Origin: Gambelia wislizenii
Taxonomy: Eukaryota; Chordata; Lepidosauria; Squamata; Crotaphytidae
Assembly: GCA_030847615.1 (NCBI GenBank)
Contig: JAUMIR010000003.1
Coordinates: 26,348,501-26,412,500, forward strand
Direction: 5' to 3'
DNA length: 64,000 nt
The notes below the pieces were generated by a model. It ran no database searches and was not told the origin of the DNA. It saw only the letters and a list, made by a program, of their open reading frames with translations. Made by a program: the position numbers and the translations under genes. Shown here piece after piece: positions 1 through 10,190 of this stretch. Numbering within the stretch: position 1 is the first letter of the stretch; each line of letters begins with the position of its first letter.

Positions 1-97
1 TATCAAACATCTGTTGCTGTGTGTGGTAAAGAGTGGCTGACTAATCCCTTTTAGGAGTCAATAGATGCAGATGTCAGTAGGTGTAGAATGTAGCGTG

Positions 98-142
98 GGA
101 TATACAAATTTTAATAAATTTAAAAAAATAAATAAAAATGAA
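98..142 (+). repeat. Possible L2/CR1-type LINE 3' tail
   Basis: A short stretch reads like the end of an L2-type LINE: a tataa-like 'gggatatacaaat' followed by TAAATTT and an A-rich run of AAATAAAT units. The same ending is clearer at 40500-40550. Only the tail is left, so the family is uncertain. Confidence 0.35.
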
Positions 143-399
143 CATGATATTACAATACCGTCAGTTCTCATAATCTAAATTTATGTTTATTGTTCTTTTT
201 TTTACAAAAAGTAAAACAATTGCTTGCACAAAATCAAACAATTCTACATCTTAACAATTTCATTAATTTCCTATAGATTTTTCATCCTACTATGACCAAT
301 GAATATAACCTTGTCTTAAATCATAATATTTCCTTTCCTTTCCTTCTTTCTCGTGCTGTTTATCCAAAGTAAGGATTATGAGATCTTTGGTTGTACATC

Positions 400-551
400 T
401 TACATAGTTAAGGAGAATATTAACCAGTATTCTTCCACTGTGGGACTGCCATTAACAGCCATTCTTGTCAACAATTTTCAGAGTGGTATAAAAAAATCTT
501 AGAGAAAAGAAGAACCTCACATAAGTCCAGATTCAATTGCTAGTCTCTATT
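400..551 (+). repeat. Left arm of a 152-bp inverted repeat
   Basis: This block is the reverse complement of 1906-2058 over its whole length with scattered mismatches and almost no gaps (roughly 88% by eye). Both arms contain a shared GTGGTATAAAAAAATCTTAG core. The outer ends stop sharply at TTACATRGTTAAGG. The arms could be long terminal inverted repeats of a 1.66-kb DNA transposon or an inverted duplication. No transposase coding is visible between them, and the family is unknown to me. Confidence 0.75.
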
Positions 552-964
552 CTATCTTTGCTGTAAGTATCATGTTAGCTGCTATTTTTCTGTCCTTATT
601 GTCAATAAATACCTTGATTCTAGTTAACAGTTTTGTAGAGAGGATCACACAGGATTTCAGCACTTCAGTGGATCAAAACCTGCCTTATCTCCCTTTCCTC
701 AATCCCTGGACTCTTCCTGAATTTTCTAAATGGGATCTGTGCATGAAACATTCCTTAACAGGTAACAAGGAAGTACATACCTCAAGCTTGGAGAAGGAGG
801 CCAGTGTCCAATGCTGTCATTGCACCTGCAAAAGGAGCTTCCATGAAAATTCCCCACAATCCTCTATAACTCCTCCTCCTTGCCCCAGTGTTCTAGAAAC
901 CTGCTCAGAATAACTGGGAAGCTCTCTGGAGCAAGTATTTGGCATTGCAGGATGCTGCAGGGGT
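552..964. other. Interior of inverted-repeat structure, no gene seen
   Basis: The sequence between the left arm and the MITE at 965 has an open frame of 113 codons (572-913). It shows no domain, no signal of selection and no match to a family I know. I regard it as chance or as decayed transposon interior. Confidence 0.4.
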
Positions 965-1308
965 CATACCCTCCAATATTTTACAGGTGAAAACCCAGAC
1001 ACCTGCAGCCGACCAACATCAGATTGGGGTCAAGATAGCAAAAATTATTAATGAGGAAGATCTCACAAGCTAAGAGAGGCTGCAGGAGTTTGCTTTTGCC
1101 TAGGTCAACTGGGGAAGATAGGATCTCACCTCCTCCTTGCTTCTCTCCCTGCTCAACTGCTTGCAGACTAATTTGAACTTAGTTTGCAACAAGTAAAGTA
1201 AGCTGACAACAAAGGGGAAAAGAGGAATGAGGAGAGAGAAACTGGGACAAAAACGGGATGGCATTAATTGAGACTGCTCCTGCCAAACCAGGAAAACTGG
1301 GAGCTATG
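965..1308 (+). mobile_element. Short DNA transposon, 'CATACCCTCCAA' family, copy 1
   Basis: This is a roughly 345-bp repeat that begins CATACCCTCCAA and ends near GGGAGCTATGG, so its termini are imperfect inverted repeats. The interior contains the diagnostic blocks 'gagaggctgcag', 'ttgcttttgcct' and 'gtaagctgacaacaaagg'. The same blocks recur at 3633 (minus), 32093 (minus), 53711 (plus) and 58646 (plus). There is no coding capacity, so it is non-autonomous. It lies inside the 400-2058 inverted-repeat structure. The hAT superfamily is a guess from the termini only. Confidence 0.7.
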
Positions 1309-1905
1309 GAGTTGAGAGGCTAAAAAATCCAAACATTTCACTAATCCCACCTTGGATTTTGTCCAGTTACCAAGTTCATCTTATTAAGTAACATGTATAG
1401 AACAAATATGATAATCACCAAAAGTAAAAGATAAAATTAAGAATAAATCAGCATCATGAAAAGAAATCAGATTTAATTAATCAATAACAGCTACTTTTCT
1501 GATTACCCCAATGAAAAATGTATCCTGAACCTTACTGCTTCTGTAAAGGAAGACAGCATTTCAGTATACATATCTTATTTTGTTGTCACTCCTGTTTCTT
1601 ACCATATTTCTAAGTATTGTCATATTAGCCATACAGATTATTATTGCATACAATTTATCATGAGACATAGTTCCACTAAACACATATAATCAGGTAAAGC
1701 ATATCTCACTTCCAGACTTCTACAATGTTGCTATAATACCTTTTCTGAATCTAGGTGTGATCCCGCCTTTTATCTATTTTGTTCTGTGTATGGCCTGAAT
1801 AAAATCACTAGTCCCTACAAAAATAGAGCCATAGAGCCATTTAATCAACTATTAAATGGTAGGTCAACACTTGTCTAAGTGCCATTGGGTCAGTTGGTTT
1901 ACTTT
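1309..1905. other. Unannotated AT-rich interior
   Basis: This is AT-rich sequence with no open frame of note and no recognisable repeat. It belongs to the interior of the 400-2058 structure. Confidence 0.4.
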
Positions 1906-2058
1906 AATAGAGACTAGCAGTTGAATTTGGACTTATGTTAGGTTTTTCTTTTCTCTAAGATTTTTTTATACCACTCTGAAAATCATTGAGAAGCATGACT
2001 GTTAATAGCAGTCCCACAGTGGAAGAACACTCGTTAATATTCTCCTTAACCATGTAAT
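1906..2058 (-). repeat. Right arm of the 152-bp inverted repeat
   Basis: This is the reverse-complement partner of 400-551. It starts at AATAGAGACTAGCAG and ends at CCATGTAA. See the left arm for interpretation. Confidence 0.75.
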
Positions 2059-2273
2059 GCAGGAAGAAATCAGAGTGTTTTTATAAAAGCAGCACATTTC
2101 TGCATCTGAAGTAAAATAAACCAGGACTTTGTTTATCAAAGTAATTATTCTCCAGGGAAGGAATGGGAAAGATGGAGGCAATTATGAATGACCGTGATTT
2201 GTATAGTCACTGAGAACTTCTGAATCAGTGGCTGATAGAGCCATGGCTTTATTTTAAATACTTGGGAGGGAGA

Positions 2274-2289
2274 TTTTTTTTTTTTTTTA
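2274..2289. repeat. Poly-T tract
   Basis: A run of T residues, possibly the A-tail of an old minus-strand retrocopy; nothing upstream or downstream identifies it. Confidence 0.6.
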
Positions 2290-2518
2290 TGTTCCAGTCA
2301 TGACTAGTGAAAATAACTTCACATTTTGATTAGGTTCTCTATGGACATAACTGAACAGAGATTTTTGAGTGGACCTCGAAACAACAAAGTCAAAATACTC
2401 ATGATACATGTGTACCATTGTGCAGTTGGAAGGAAAGGGATTTCTGGTTTGGATGCTCACACACTACATAGATTGTATTTAGAAATAGCAAAATATTTGA
2501 AAAAATGTTTGTGGGAAA

Positions 2519-2632
2519 ACAATGGCCCTCCATGTATTGTTGGATGCCACTTCCCATAAACTCTAGCAGCTTAGCCAATGGTGAGAGAATGTAAGGAGCT
2601 GTATTCCAACAACATCTGGAAGTCTACATCTG
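2519..2632. mobile_element. Palindromic MITE, 'CCTCCAg...catctgga' family, copy 1
   Basis: The segment folds on itself: 'ggccctccatgtattgttgga' on the left pairs with 'tccaacaacatctgga' on the right, around a core with 'ccataaactctagc'. A second copy lies at 10076. The general form (CTCCAGATGTT...AACATCTGGA) is common in squamate genomes as a short palindromic DNA element. There is no coding capacity. Confidence 0.6.
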
Positions 2633-2925
2633 TTTTACATGGGTTAGATTTAATCTCCCTACTGTTTTATTTTAGTTTAGTGGCTATTGTCAAGCTTCTA
2701 TGATTGATTTGTTTGGGCAAACTGAAGAATTGCTCTTTCCTAGTAATCTAACACTGAGGTCTCAAATTTGATGAGTACAGGCCAAAAGAGCCTCTTTATT
2801 GTTACTTTACACATCTGGGGCTGAACTCTATTTTTAAAGAACAAATGTTGTTTCAATGTAAGATCTTGCCTAAAAAAAGAAAACAGCAACCCCCTCCCCA
2901 AGCATTCTATCCAGACTTATGGATA

Positions 2926-3612
2926 CCATATATATGTGTATATAAGTCAAGAAATTTCAGTCAAGAAATCAACTCAAAAAACCTGGGTTGACTTATCCAT
3001 GGATTAATGTAAGTACTGTACCTTTACTTTTATCAAAAAAGGAACCATCCTCTTATCTGAGTAGAGTGGTGAAAAATGAGAGCTTAGCTCATCCCGGGAG
3101 AACCTAAAAGAATCATTGGCCCCCTCTACTCTCTGCTTCTGCCACCGCTACTGGCATTTTTGAATACCTGGGTAGGAAAATGGTGGCAGCGGTGGCTCAT
3201 TGGCACTTCCCCTCAAAGGAACACCAAGAGAGTAGAGGGGATCAGTGCTTCTTTTAGGGTCCCCTGGGATGGACTAAATTCTCACCTTTCGTCAGTCTAC
3301 TCACAGAAGGGAATTGTTTTACTTTTTTTATTGATAAGAGTTAATACTTAACCTTATATTTTATCAAACAAGGAACCATCCCTTTCTCTAAGTAGAGTGA
3401 TGAAAGCCCTTTTTGAATGCCTGGGGAGGAAAATGGTGGTAGCCAGGGGTTGCTGGACCACTGAGGTGCCAGTGCCACTTTCCCCTCTCTGCAGAATGAC
3501 CCTTGACTTATCCACAGGTCATACCAAATTCCATCATTTTGGGCCCAAAACCAGCCCTTCACTTATACATGAGGTTGGCTTATACACGAGTGTATACAGG
3601 ATATATGAAACC
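2926..3612. mobile_element. Decayed DNA transposon with internal duplication
   Basis: Both ends carry similar 'tatac/tataagtc' motifs in inverted order: 'gtgtatataagtc' at 2935 and 'ggcttatacacgagtgtata' at 3577. Inside, 'ggaaccatcc...tagagtg' occurs at 3050 and again at 3375, and 'cctgggtaggaaaatggtgg' at 3167 is repeated at 3420, so about 330 bp is duplicated in direct order. The region 3091-3150 also pairs with 3181-3272. The open frames here are by-products of the repeat. The family is uncertain (Tc1/mariner-like is possible). Confidence 0.5.
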
Positions 3613-3632
3613 TCCTTTGTTCCATCTTTGGA

Positions 3633-3987
3633 TATATCTTCCAACTGTCCTGATTTGGCAAGGTCAGTCACAATTTATCCTCTATTGTCCCACTTTTTCA
3701 GTTATTTTAAAAATGGCCCAGTTTCTCCTCCCACTTCCTTCCTTTGTTTTAGGCTTATGTCATTTGCTGCAAACTGAGTTCAAAGTGCAACAGCAGTTTG
3801 CACTCAGTTAACTGAGGAGGGGGGAGGCAGAATCTTGCCCTTCTCAGTAGGCTCAGGCAAAATCAAACTGTTGCAGCCTCTCCTAGCTTGTGTTTTTCCC
3901 CGCATGAATAATTTTTGCATTCCTGACCACACTCCGATGTTGCTTGGCCACGTGTCTTGGTTTCCATTTGTGAGAGACTGGAGAGAG
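3633..3987 (-). mobile_element. Short DNA transposon, 'CATACCCTCCAA' family, copy 2
   Basis: This is the minus-strand copy of the repeat described at 965. Recognisable blocks in reverse order are 'ccaactgtcctgattt', 'aaactgagttcaaag', 'ttgcagcctctcctagctt' and 'gtgagagactgga'. The frames at 3397-4101 that cross it on both strands are not genes. Confidence 0.7.
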
Positions 3988-4122
3988 TTCATTAGTCCAT
4001 CTTGCCCTATAGTGTGTCCTCTGCCTGGCACCAGCTTTCCAATGTCTTGGGAGGAGATCTTTCCCAGACGTCTCACTCAGGAGTCTTTTAGGTGGAGATG
4101 ATAAGGACTGAATATTGATTCT

Positions 4123-4806
4123 TGTAGGAGTAATGAGTCTAAAAAATAAAATTGTATTAAAAATTCCAGGATCTAGTCCTTTTAAAAAGCAACAAGAATT
4201 ATCTTCTTTAAAAAAGAGTTAAAAATCATTTGCTTTTAAATTCATGCAGAGTGAAACTTAGGAATGCAGACAAAAGCTCAATTAACATTTTAAAAAAGGT
4301 GTGCTCAGAGGTCTGAGATCACCCAGTTAAATTAGACTCATTACAAAAACAAAGGAGTCAGTTTAAAATGCAAATCAAAGTTTACTGAAGGTATATCAAT
4401 CTCAATCTCCATACTAAAACGAACTTTAAAAAGAGGTTCCTAACTGACTAAGAGTATTTAGGGTAGGAAAACTCACCCAGCCTACAGTGGTAAGAGGCTG
4501 CATGGTGAACATCATGGCATGGTTTCAGGAAAGACGGCTAAAGAAAGATAATAAGGCTTAAGATGGCTACAGCCTCATGGAGACTCTAACTTAAAAGAGA
4601 ACTTACACAGAGCAATACAATTTAAATTAGGTCATGTGTTGAATGACCCAGCACTCCAGTTAGCTGGAAGTGCCCAGTGAAATAAGAGAAAGGAAATTTG
4701 GGAGAACAGAAGCATGCAGGGAAAAAAACTAGACTTATCTTAGGATGTGAATGAGGTACACAAGATTGCTTTTACATTACAATGATTATTTCCCGCATAC
4801 CCCACA
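4123..4806 (-). mobile_element. LTR-like dispersed repeat, copy 1
   Basis: This 684-bp block is shared with 38702-39323. Shared landmarks, in order, are 'attccagg(g)atctagyccttt', 'gctcaattaacatt', 'gtttactgaaggtatatc', 'gagtatttagggtaggaa', 'ttaggtcatgtg' and 'catgcaggga'. Read on the minus strand it starts TGTGGGG and ends CTCCTACA, that is TG...CA as in retroviral or gypsy-type LTRs. No tRNA-primer site or internal retroviral coding flanks it, and I do not see a clean TSD. Solo LTR is the best guess; an unusual DNA transposon is the alternative. Confidence 0.5.
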
Positions 4807-4895
4807 TACAGTTCTTATATATGCAAGACATATGCTCTGTCACTGTGTGGCCTCTTCTACTTTGCCTTAACAATGTGGATTTGAAAGCTAGAAAG

Positions 4896-5101
4896 AAATC
4901 TTCCAGTAGTGATTCACTTATCAAGGAAAAGAACTCTGTATTCCCTTAATTGGAATTTGTAAGAGGGTTGCTGTAATTCACTTCCACAAAGCCAGGACAG
5001 AAGTATGCGAGACTGGATTGGGAATTCCAGCCAGTGTTGTTTGTTCCCTGATTGTAAGACAAGCAGGGCCTGCTAAAATTCCGTTTTCTACACAACCATT
5101 A
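4896..5101. repeat. 206-bp dispersed repeat, copy 1
   Basis: The block starts AAATCTTCCAGTAG and ends CTACACAACCATTA. It matches 9176-9381 over exactly 206 bp with no gap and about 15 mismatches (93% identity). Flanks are unrelated and there is no obvious TSD or terminal inversion. I do not recognise the family. Confidence 0.8.
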
Positions 5102-6640
5102 GAACTGTATAAAAAGCAGTGAGGTACCTGCATAAAAGGCATTCACCAGTGGGTGACGTGCATTCCTTTCGAATACTGGCAATGCCCGGAGAAGGTTGTT
5201 CTTCCTGAGGCACAAGCCCCTCCCATTCCTTCGCCAGAGTTCCACCTGTAATTGAGAGGCCATTGTGTTCCATACACAGTTCACCCTCTTAAGTTTTATT
5301 GGAACAGCACAGAGGACAAACTGCAGGAACCCTCTTCAGTAACCTCTGCCTCACCCCTTTTAAGCTGTGAGTTTGACGTTGTTTTTGTGTTGAGATATGT
5401 TTTTTTTCAGGACTGTCTTTTCAGCGTTATCATTTTTAAAAAGCTTGTTTAACTTTTATGTATGCACTTGGCAATGAGTTACTATAAAGCAAATAAAACG
5501 ATGTCCCAGCTGCCTGGAAGGGTGATACGGCAGATAGCATTCACACCCTCATCTTTGTATTCCATTCCTTCAAGGATATCAGTAAGTAAACAGTACTGAG
5601 ACGCTAATATGTTTAATAAAGAAACAATTTCTCGGGCTTCACATTGTGACTGTGGGAAAGGTAACGCATTCTTCGTACATGTTCAGATGTTTGGGTTTCC
5701 CCCCTCCCCTGATATTACAAATTTGGTATCAGAATGGATGACTGCCACAATCATGAGTGACCTGAAAAGTTATAACTATTTCTAAGGGTGTCATCCTAAA
5801 AGAGTATACAAATAATTGTCTGTGAGTTAGGTTGATTCACTTTTGCCGTATTCAGGTACAGACACATTAAAGAAAGAAGTGTTCAGTGAATACTTAAAAA
5901 CTGAATCTCTTTGAAGTAATTGCTTTCAAAGGGCACCATCTCCTAGGATGTTCTCCTGCTCAAGGAGAGGTGTCAATGGGGTGTGTGAAGGCCCTTCTGG
6001 CCAATTCTAAGAAGTGGTCCTCTCTAGAAAAGTGCAGGCTGTTGCAAATGAAGGACAAGGATTTTTCCTAACCTTATGTAGAATGCGTCTTGATAGAAAC
6101 ATTTAGCAACTTTCTCTCTCACCAGGGCAGCCTGAGAGCAGATTTAGCTGTTATTCCTGATGTAGCACCCAAATGCTGCACAGGATGCCATTTCCTCATG
6201 CACCCTGGTTTGCTTTGCTTCTGCAACATCCAAAACTTAATCCAGTTTGCAAATCTGCATTTGTGATTTGCCTTTCAGACAAATCACCATGGCCAGAACA
6301 GTTGGATTTTATCTTTCTGGGGAGTTCTAAAGCATAATGTGGGTCTATACAGACCTTTCTTTATCCTTTGCTTTTAGGTACAATCTGTTAAGAATTTCTC
6401 TTTGTGAGCCTCATTGAAATGAATAGCCATATAGATGATAAAAGCAAGTACCCACGTTTAAATAATATGGGTTCACAAAAATGCACAGTGTATAAGAAGA
6501 GTGGGGGTGCTATAGGAAGCTGCTTGTATACAGCTCACTTTGTAGTTGTATGTTCCTCACTATTTTGGGTATGCAGTCTCTAAGTCTCTAGCCAGGTATA
6601 GTCTGATATAGTAAAGGGGAAAATACTGTGGGTGTGTAAG
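5102..6640. other. Unannotated, mostly unique sequence
   Basis: No repeat, exon or RNA gene can be supported. Short frames (for example 5252-5452) lack codon bias or domains. It is a candidate stretch for cross-species conservation testing because it is largely free of recognisable transposons. Confidence 0.4.
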
Positions 6641-6802
6641 AATCACAACCCAGAAACATCACCCAAGGAGACCTTCTGCTGTGCTTTCTGCAACCGTACT
6701 TGTTTATTTCAGATTGGCCTTTTTAGTCATCAGTGTGCTTGCAGAAAGCGCGGGATGAGTCCTTCCTGAATCTTTGTTTGCGAAGAAAAGCCAGAGAGAG
6801 AG
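6641..6802 (+). mobile_element. 3' fragment of the (GA)n-tailed LINE, copy 1
   Basis: The fragment begins at AGAATCACAACCC and ends in GAGAGAGAG. It is the last 160 bp of the LINE seen also at 8093, 26025 and 41520. It encodes the C-terminal C-x2-C-x12-H-x3-C-like knuckle in damaged form. GTAAG lies just before the 5' break and just after the tail, which may be a short TSD. Confidence 0.75.
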
Positions 6803-8084
6803 TAAGTAAAGGTTAAGAATCCCTCACTTGGAGTGGTCTGTCTTTAGAGAAGATGGTTAGATTAAATATCTATCTTCCTGTCTTCGAAGATCACGTGGTC
6901 AATTCATGTCCCAATTGATTTCCTTGAGCTCTGAGAACTGGTCTTGTGACATTTGGGGAGCGGCTTACTCAGAAATAGTGTGGAACAATAGGCCTGAATT
7001 TTTTGCAGCTTCAAACAACAGACAAAAATCTTCTTGTTTCGGTCTTAGTATTTAATATTTGTAGAGATGTTTATTGCATCTGGTTTTAATATACCCTTTT
7101 AGTGAATATTTTTACAATTACAATAAGCACCCACCTTATCTTTGGTAAGTAGGAAGGTGGTTTGGAGGATGGAAGTTTTGAAAGACATCACTTAGGTTTA
7201 GTCTGTTGGTCCATGTTGCTGAACACTATCTGTTCTCAAGAGGTTCTCAGGATGTAGTCTTTCCCAGCCATACAAGCTGACACAGGAACATAGGAGTGAT
7301 TCCTCTGATTGAACTATGTCTTCCTGCAAAATGTATGATTTGGTTCTGTAGAACAACCTCTCATTTTCATTAATCTAATACAGTCCAAAAAGAAAACTTC
7401 CCAATGTCTTAACACCTGGATTATGTTTAAGTTAAAAAAAAATTCTTTACATAGTGTAGGGATCTCAAATCCATTTACTCAGATGGTATAATAAGCATGT
7501 AAGGGCTTATCTCTTAATCAGTGTAGCATCTGAAAAGAGTCCTGTTCTGTGTGCTGAAAAATACCATGAACATTTTTTTCATAGCTTTCATGTTATGTGA
7601 TTTGTTTAATGTTCTCTTGCCTCTGGCAAATCTTAGAAAATTATTTTCTCTTTTAAAAGGCCACCACCTTTTGGATGATGCAAGGAGCTGTTATAGTCCT
7701 CTGCTATTTTTTTCTATATATTTACTTATCAATTCTGTTTTCTGAATAGTTGTTGAAAGAACAGAAGTTTGTAAATTATACAACACCAAACAGTGGATTC
7801 AGTCCATGGCAGCAAGCCCAGACACTGTCAAATGTTTTTCCTTTTCCTGGCTGGTTCTTGACAATTATTGCGGATTACAGAAGTGTTAACATTTCTGTAT
7901 TTAAACATTTTTTTGGTTGTTGTTTCTGTTCTGTCTCCATTCTACAACAAGTAGTCTTTCTTTAAACAAGAGGAATGGTATTAAATTATTCCATTTCTGA
8001 TTGTGAGAGATTGGGAATAAAAGGAACCCATACCTGTCTTCTGTAGCTGAGTCCTGCTATCCTCCTTCGTATTCTCACTGCACA
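6803..8084. other. Unannotated, mostly unique sequence
   Basis: AT-rich sequence with two short frames around 7551-7965 that show no recognisable protein. I see no transposon signature here. Confidence 0.4.
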
Positions 8085-8092
8085 TCATGAAT

Positions 8093-8570
8093 CTCTCTCT
8101 CTCTCTGGCTTTTCTTCGCAAACGAAGATTCAGGAAGGACTCATCCTGCGCTTTCTGCAAGCGTGCTGATGACTAAAAAGGCCAATCCGAGATAAACAAG
8201 TCCAGTTTCAGAAAGCACAGCAGAAGGTCTCCTTGGGTGATGTTTCCAGGTTGTGATTCTTTCTGCGTTGTTGTTTCTCTTCAAGACTTGTTCAGCGTGA
8301 GTTCTCAAATAAGGCTGCAGCATTGTGGATTGTGCATCTCCATGCCTCCCGATGTGAGGCCAGGGTGGACCATTGTTGGTGATCAATTTGGCCAAGCCTG
8401 AGATGTTGTTTCAGGGAATCCTTGTATCGCTTTTTTTGGAGTGCCCCTCTTACGCTGACCCGTGGCGAGTTCACCATAGAGTACTATTTTTGGGAGACGA
8501 TGGTCCTCCTTCCTAGAAGTGTGCCCTGCCCAGCGCAGCTGTGTCATGGCGCTTAAAAAAAAAAAAAACG
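8093..8570 (-). mobile_element. (GA)n-tailed LINE, copy 2
   Basis: This minus-strand, 5'-truncated copy is flanked by an exact 8-bp TSD, TCATGAAT at 8085-8092 and 8571-8578. The 3' end is the (CT)n at 8093. Translated on the minus strand in shifting frames it gives 'LRWAGH', 'EDHRLPK', 'KRYKDSLK', 'SHREAWR' and 'AALFENS', the conserved C-terminal part of a non-LTR retrotransposon with a terminal zinc knuckle (Vingi/I-like or RTE-like; the clade is not certain). The 5' junction carries an extra run of 14 A on the plus strand (8555-8568) that is not in the other copies. Confidence 0.85.
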
Positions 8571-8840
8571 TCATGAATATAGTTTTATTTAAATTTACAA
8601 CAATCACAAAATTAGTTTTGTAAGTTAAATTTCCTAATTCCTTATTTTACAGAAGAAGAGAAAGATCCTTATAACTATGCTTATGTGAATAGAGGGATAA
8701 ATTATCTTTTGGTGTTTCCATTGTCATTATTAATTGCCATTAATTATGTTGATGCTACATATGTATGAGAGACCTCCAGGACATGCCATCATCTCCATCC
8801 TACTTAGGTTCTACAAACTCAGGCAGCCCATTCCCACTAA

Positions 8841-9008
8841 CATATTTACAGTGCTATTACTCCACTTTAGCTGCTGTGGAATCCTGTGGAATCCTGGGGT
8901 TTGTCATTTGGTGACATACTCTGGCTGAGGATTCTTAATGACCCTCCCTAAACTACCAATCCCAGGATTCTATAGGATGAAACTATGTCAGTTAAAATGG
9001 AATAACAG
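8841..9008. mobile_element. Palindromic MITE, 'caatcccaggattc' family, copy 1
   Basis: The two halves pair: 'tgctattactccactttagctg' on the left and 'cagttaaaatggaataaca' on the right, with 'gtggaatcctggggtttg' opposite 'ccaatcccaggattctat'. Further copies are at 29402 and 36139. This palindrome type is abundant in lizards and non-coding. Confidence 0.7.
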
Positions 9009-9145
9009 GGCTGTGGCTTCCTTGCTTGCGTCTATCTACCTGTAATGAAGTCTTTCTCTTTTCCCACTGCCTTCAACTTTACCAAACATTGTCATCTTTC
9101 TAATGAGTTATGTCATCTTATTGTGTTTCCATAGTATTACCAAAT
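9009..9145 (-). mobile_element. RTE/BovB-like LINE fragment
   Basis: This stretch is similar to 63570-63670 ('tctaYccacttgtaatg', 'tcttttcc', 'tgccttc', 'accaaacattgt', 'cttttctaatgagt'), which encodes the C-terminal region of an RTE-type reverse transcriptase on the minus strand. It is short and decayed. Confidence 0.65.
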
Positions 9146-9175
9146 TTACATAGGTGAATTTGGCCACCCCACCCT

Positions 9176-9381
9176 AAATCTTCCAGTAGTGATTCACCGA
9201 TCAAGGAAAAGAGCTCTGTATTCCATTAATTGGAATTTGTAAAAGGGTTGCCATAATTCCCTTCCACAAAACCAGGACAGAAGTATGCAGGACTGGATTG
9301 GGAATTCCAGCCAGTATTGTTTGTTCCCTGATTGCAAGACAAGCAGGGCCTGCTAAAATTCCCTCTTCTACACAACCATTA
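9176..9381. repeat. 206-bp dispersed repeat, copy 2
   Basis: This is the ungapped 93% match to 4896-5101, in the same orientation and 4.28 kb away. The minus-strand frame 9201-9410 crosses it but differs in copy 1 and is not evidence of a gene. Confidence 0.8.
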
Positions 9382-10075
9382 AAAGTGCTGGAAATCTCTC
9401 CAGTTTTCAATCAAGAAAACTGCCTCCGGCTTGCCTACTGCTATCTCTGCAAAAATATTTTTTTAAGCATTACAGAAATGGAGGCATTACACATTTTTAA
9501 GCATTACACAAAGTGAGGGAGAAAGGCTTTGTGTATACCAGGGAGTCCCTTAACTCTCAAGACTGCTCTTGGAGCATCCCTCCCACCAGTCACATACACA
9601 GCTAGGAAGGGGCAAAAAAGGAGCTCTTTGCTTACAAGCAGCCCCAAGAATAAAGGGAGACCCTTAATTCTTGGGGCTGCTTGGAAGTGAAGTTCCACAC
9701 TCAGCATTACCACATTCACCACACAACACAAGACCTCCTGGGCTTGTCATCTCCGCTTTCCTCTTTTCCTTCCTGCCTTCTGGGCTCTCCTCTTGCACTC
9801 AGCAATACTGCCCTCTGGGCTCTGGCATGCCTGCAAAGTACTACCCAGAGTGGCCTGCACTCTGACTAAAGAGGAATCTGGGATCTTCTGCTTCAACCAA
9901 CCCAACCAGTTTGGACATTTTTAAGTCCCTTCAATCTGGGATTTTCCTGGTTTTCCAGGACAAATGGCAACCATAATTTGTAAGGAAGCATCAATGCACA
10001 TGAAATTACCGGTAACACTTTTCTTCCCTAGTACGTTCTGTGGGAGCTACCTCTGATACCTTGGCTTGGTAGCAC
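9382..10075. other. Unannotated stretch with one strong hairpin
   Basis: The only structure I see is the inverted repeat at 9636-9682, listed separately. Frames at 9504-9869 overlap on both strands and show no domain. Confidence 0.4.
9636..9682. repeat. Short near-perfect hairpin
   Basis: Sixteen bases (AAGCAGCCCCAAGAAT) pair exactly with 9667-9682. AAGGG/CCCTT pairing continues inward, leaving a 3-nt loop. It may be a relic of a palindromic element or simply a cruciform-prone site. Confidence 0.8.
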
Positions 10076-10190
10076 TTGGTTGCCCTCCAGATTTTGCTGA
10101 ACTACAGTTACATTCATTCTATGCCATTGGCTGTGCTGGCTAGGGCTGATGGAAGTTGCAGTCCACTAACATCTGGAAAACCATACATTT
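10076..10190. mobile_element. Palindromic MITE, 'CCTCCAg...catctgga' family, copy 2
   Basis: Left 'ccctccagattttgctgaac' pairs with right 'gttgcagtccactaacatctgga'. The centre contains 'gctggctagggctga'. It is the same family as 2519-2632. Confidence 0.65.

Noticed and set aside
572..913. 113-codon open frame as a possible small gene
   Set aside because: No domain, no plausible splice or promoter context, and it lies inside the unassigned inverted-repeat structure.
4896..9381. 4.5-kb LTR retrotransposon bounded by the 206-bp repeats
   Set aside because: The repeats do not start TG or end CA, no TSD flanks them, and no gag-pol is visible between them.
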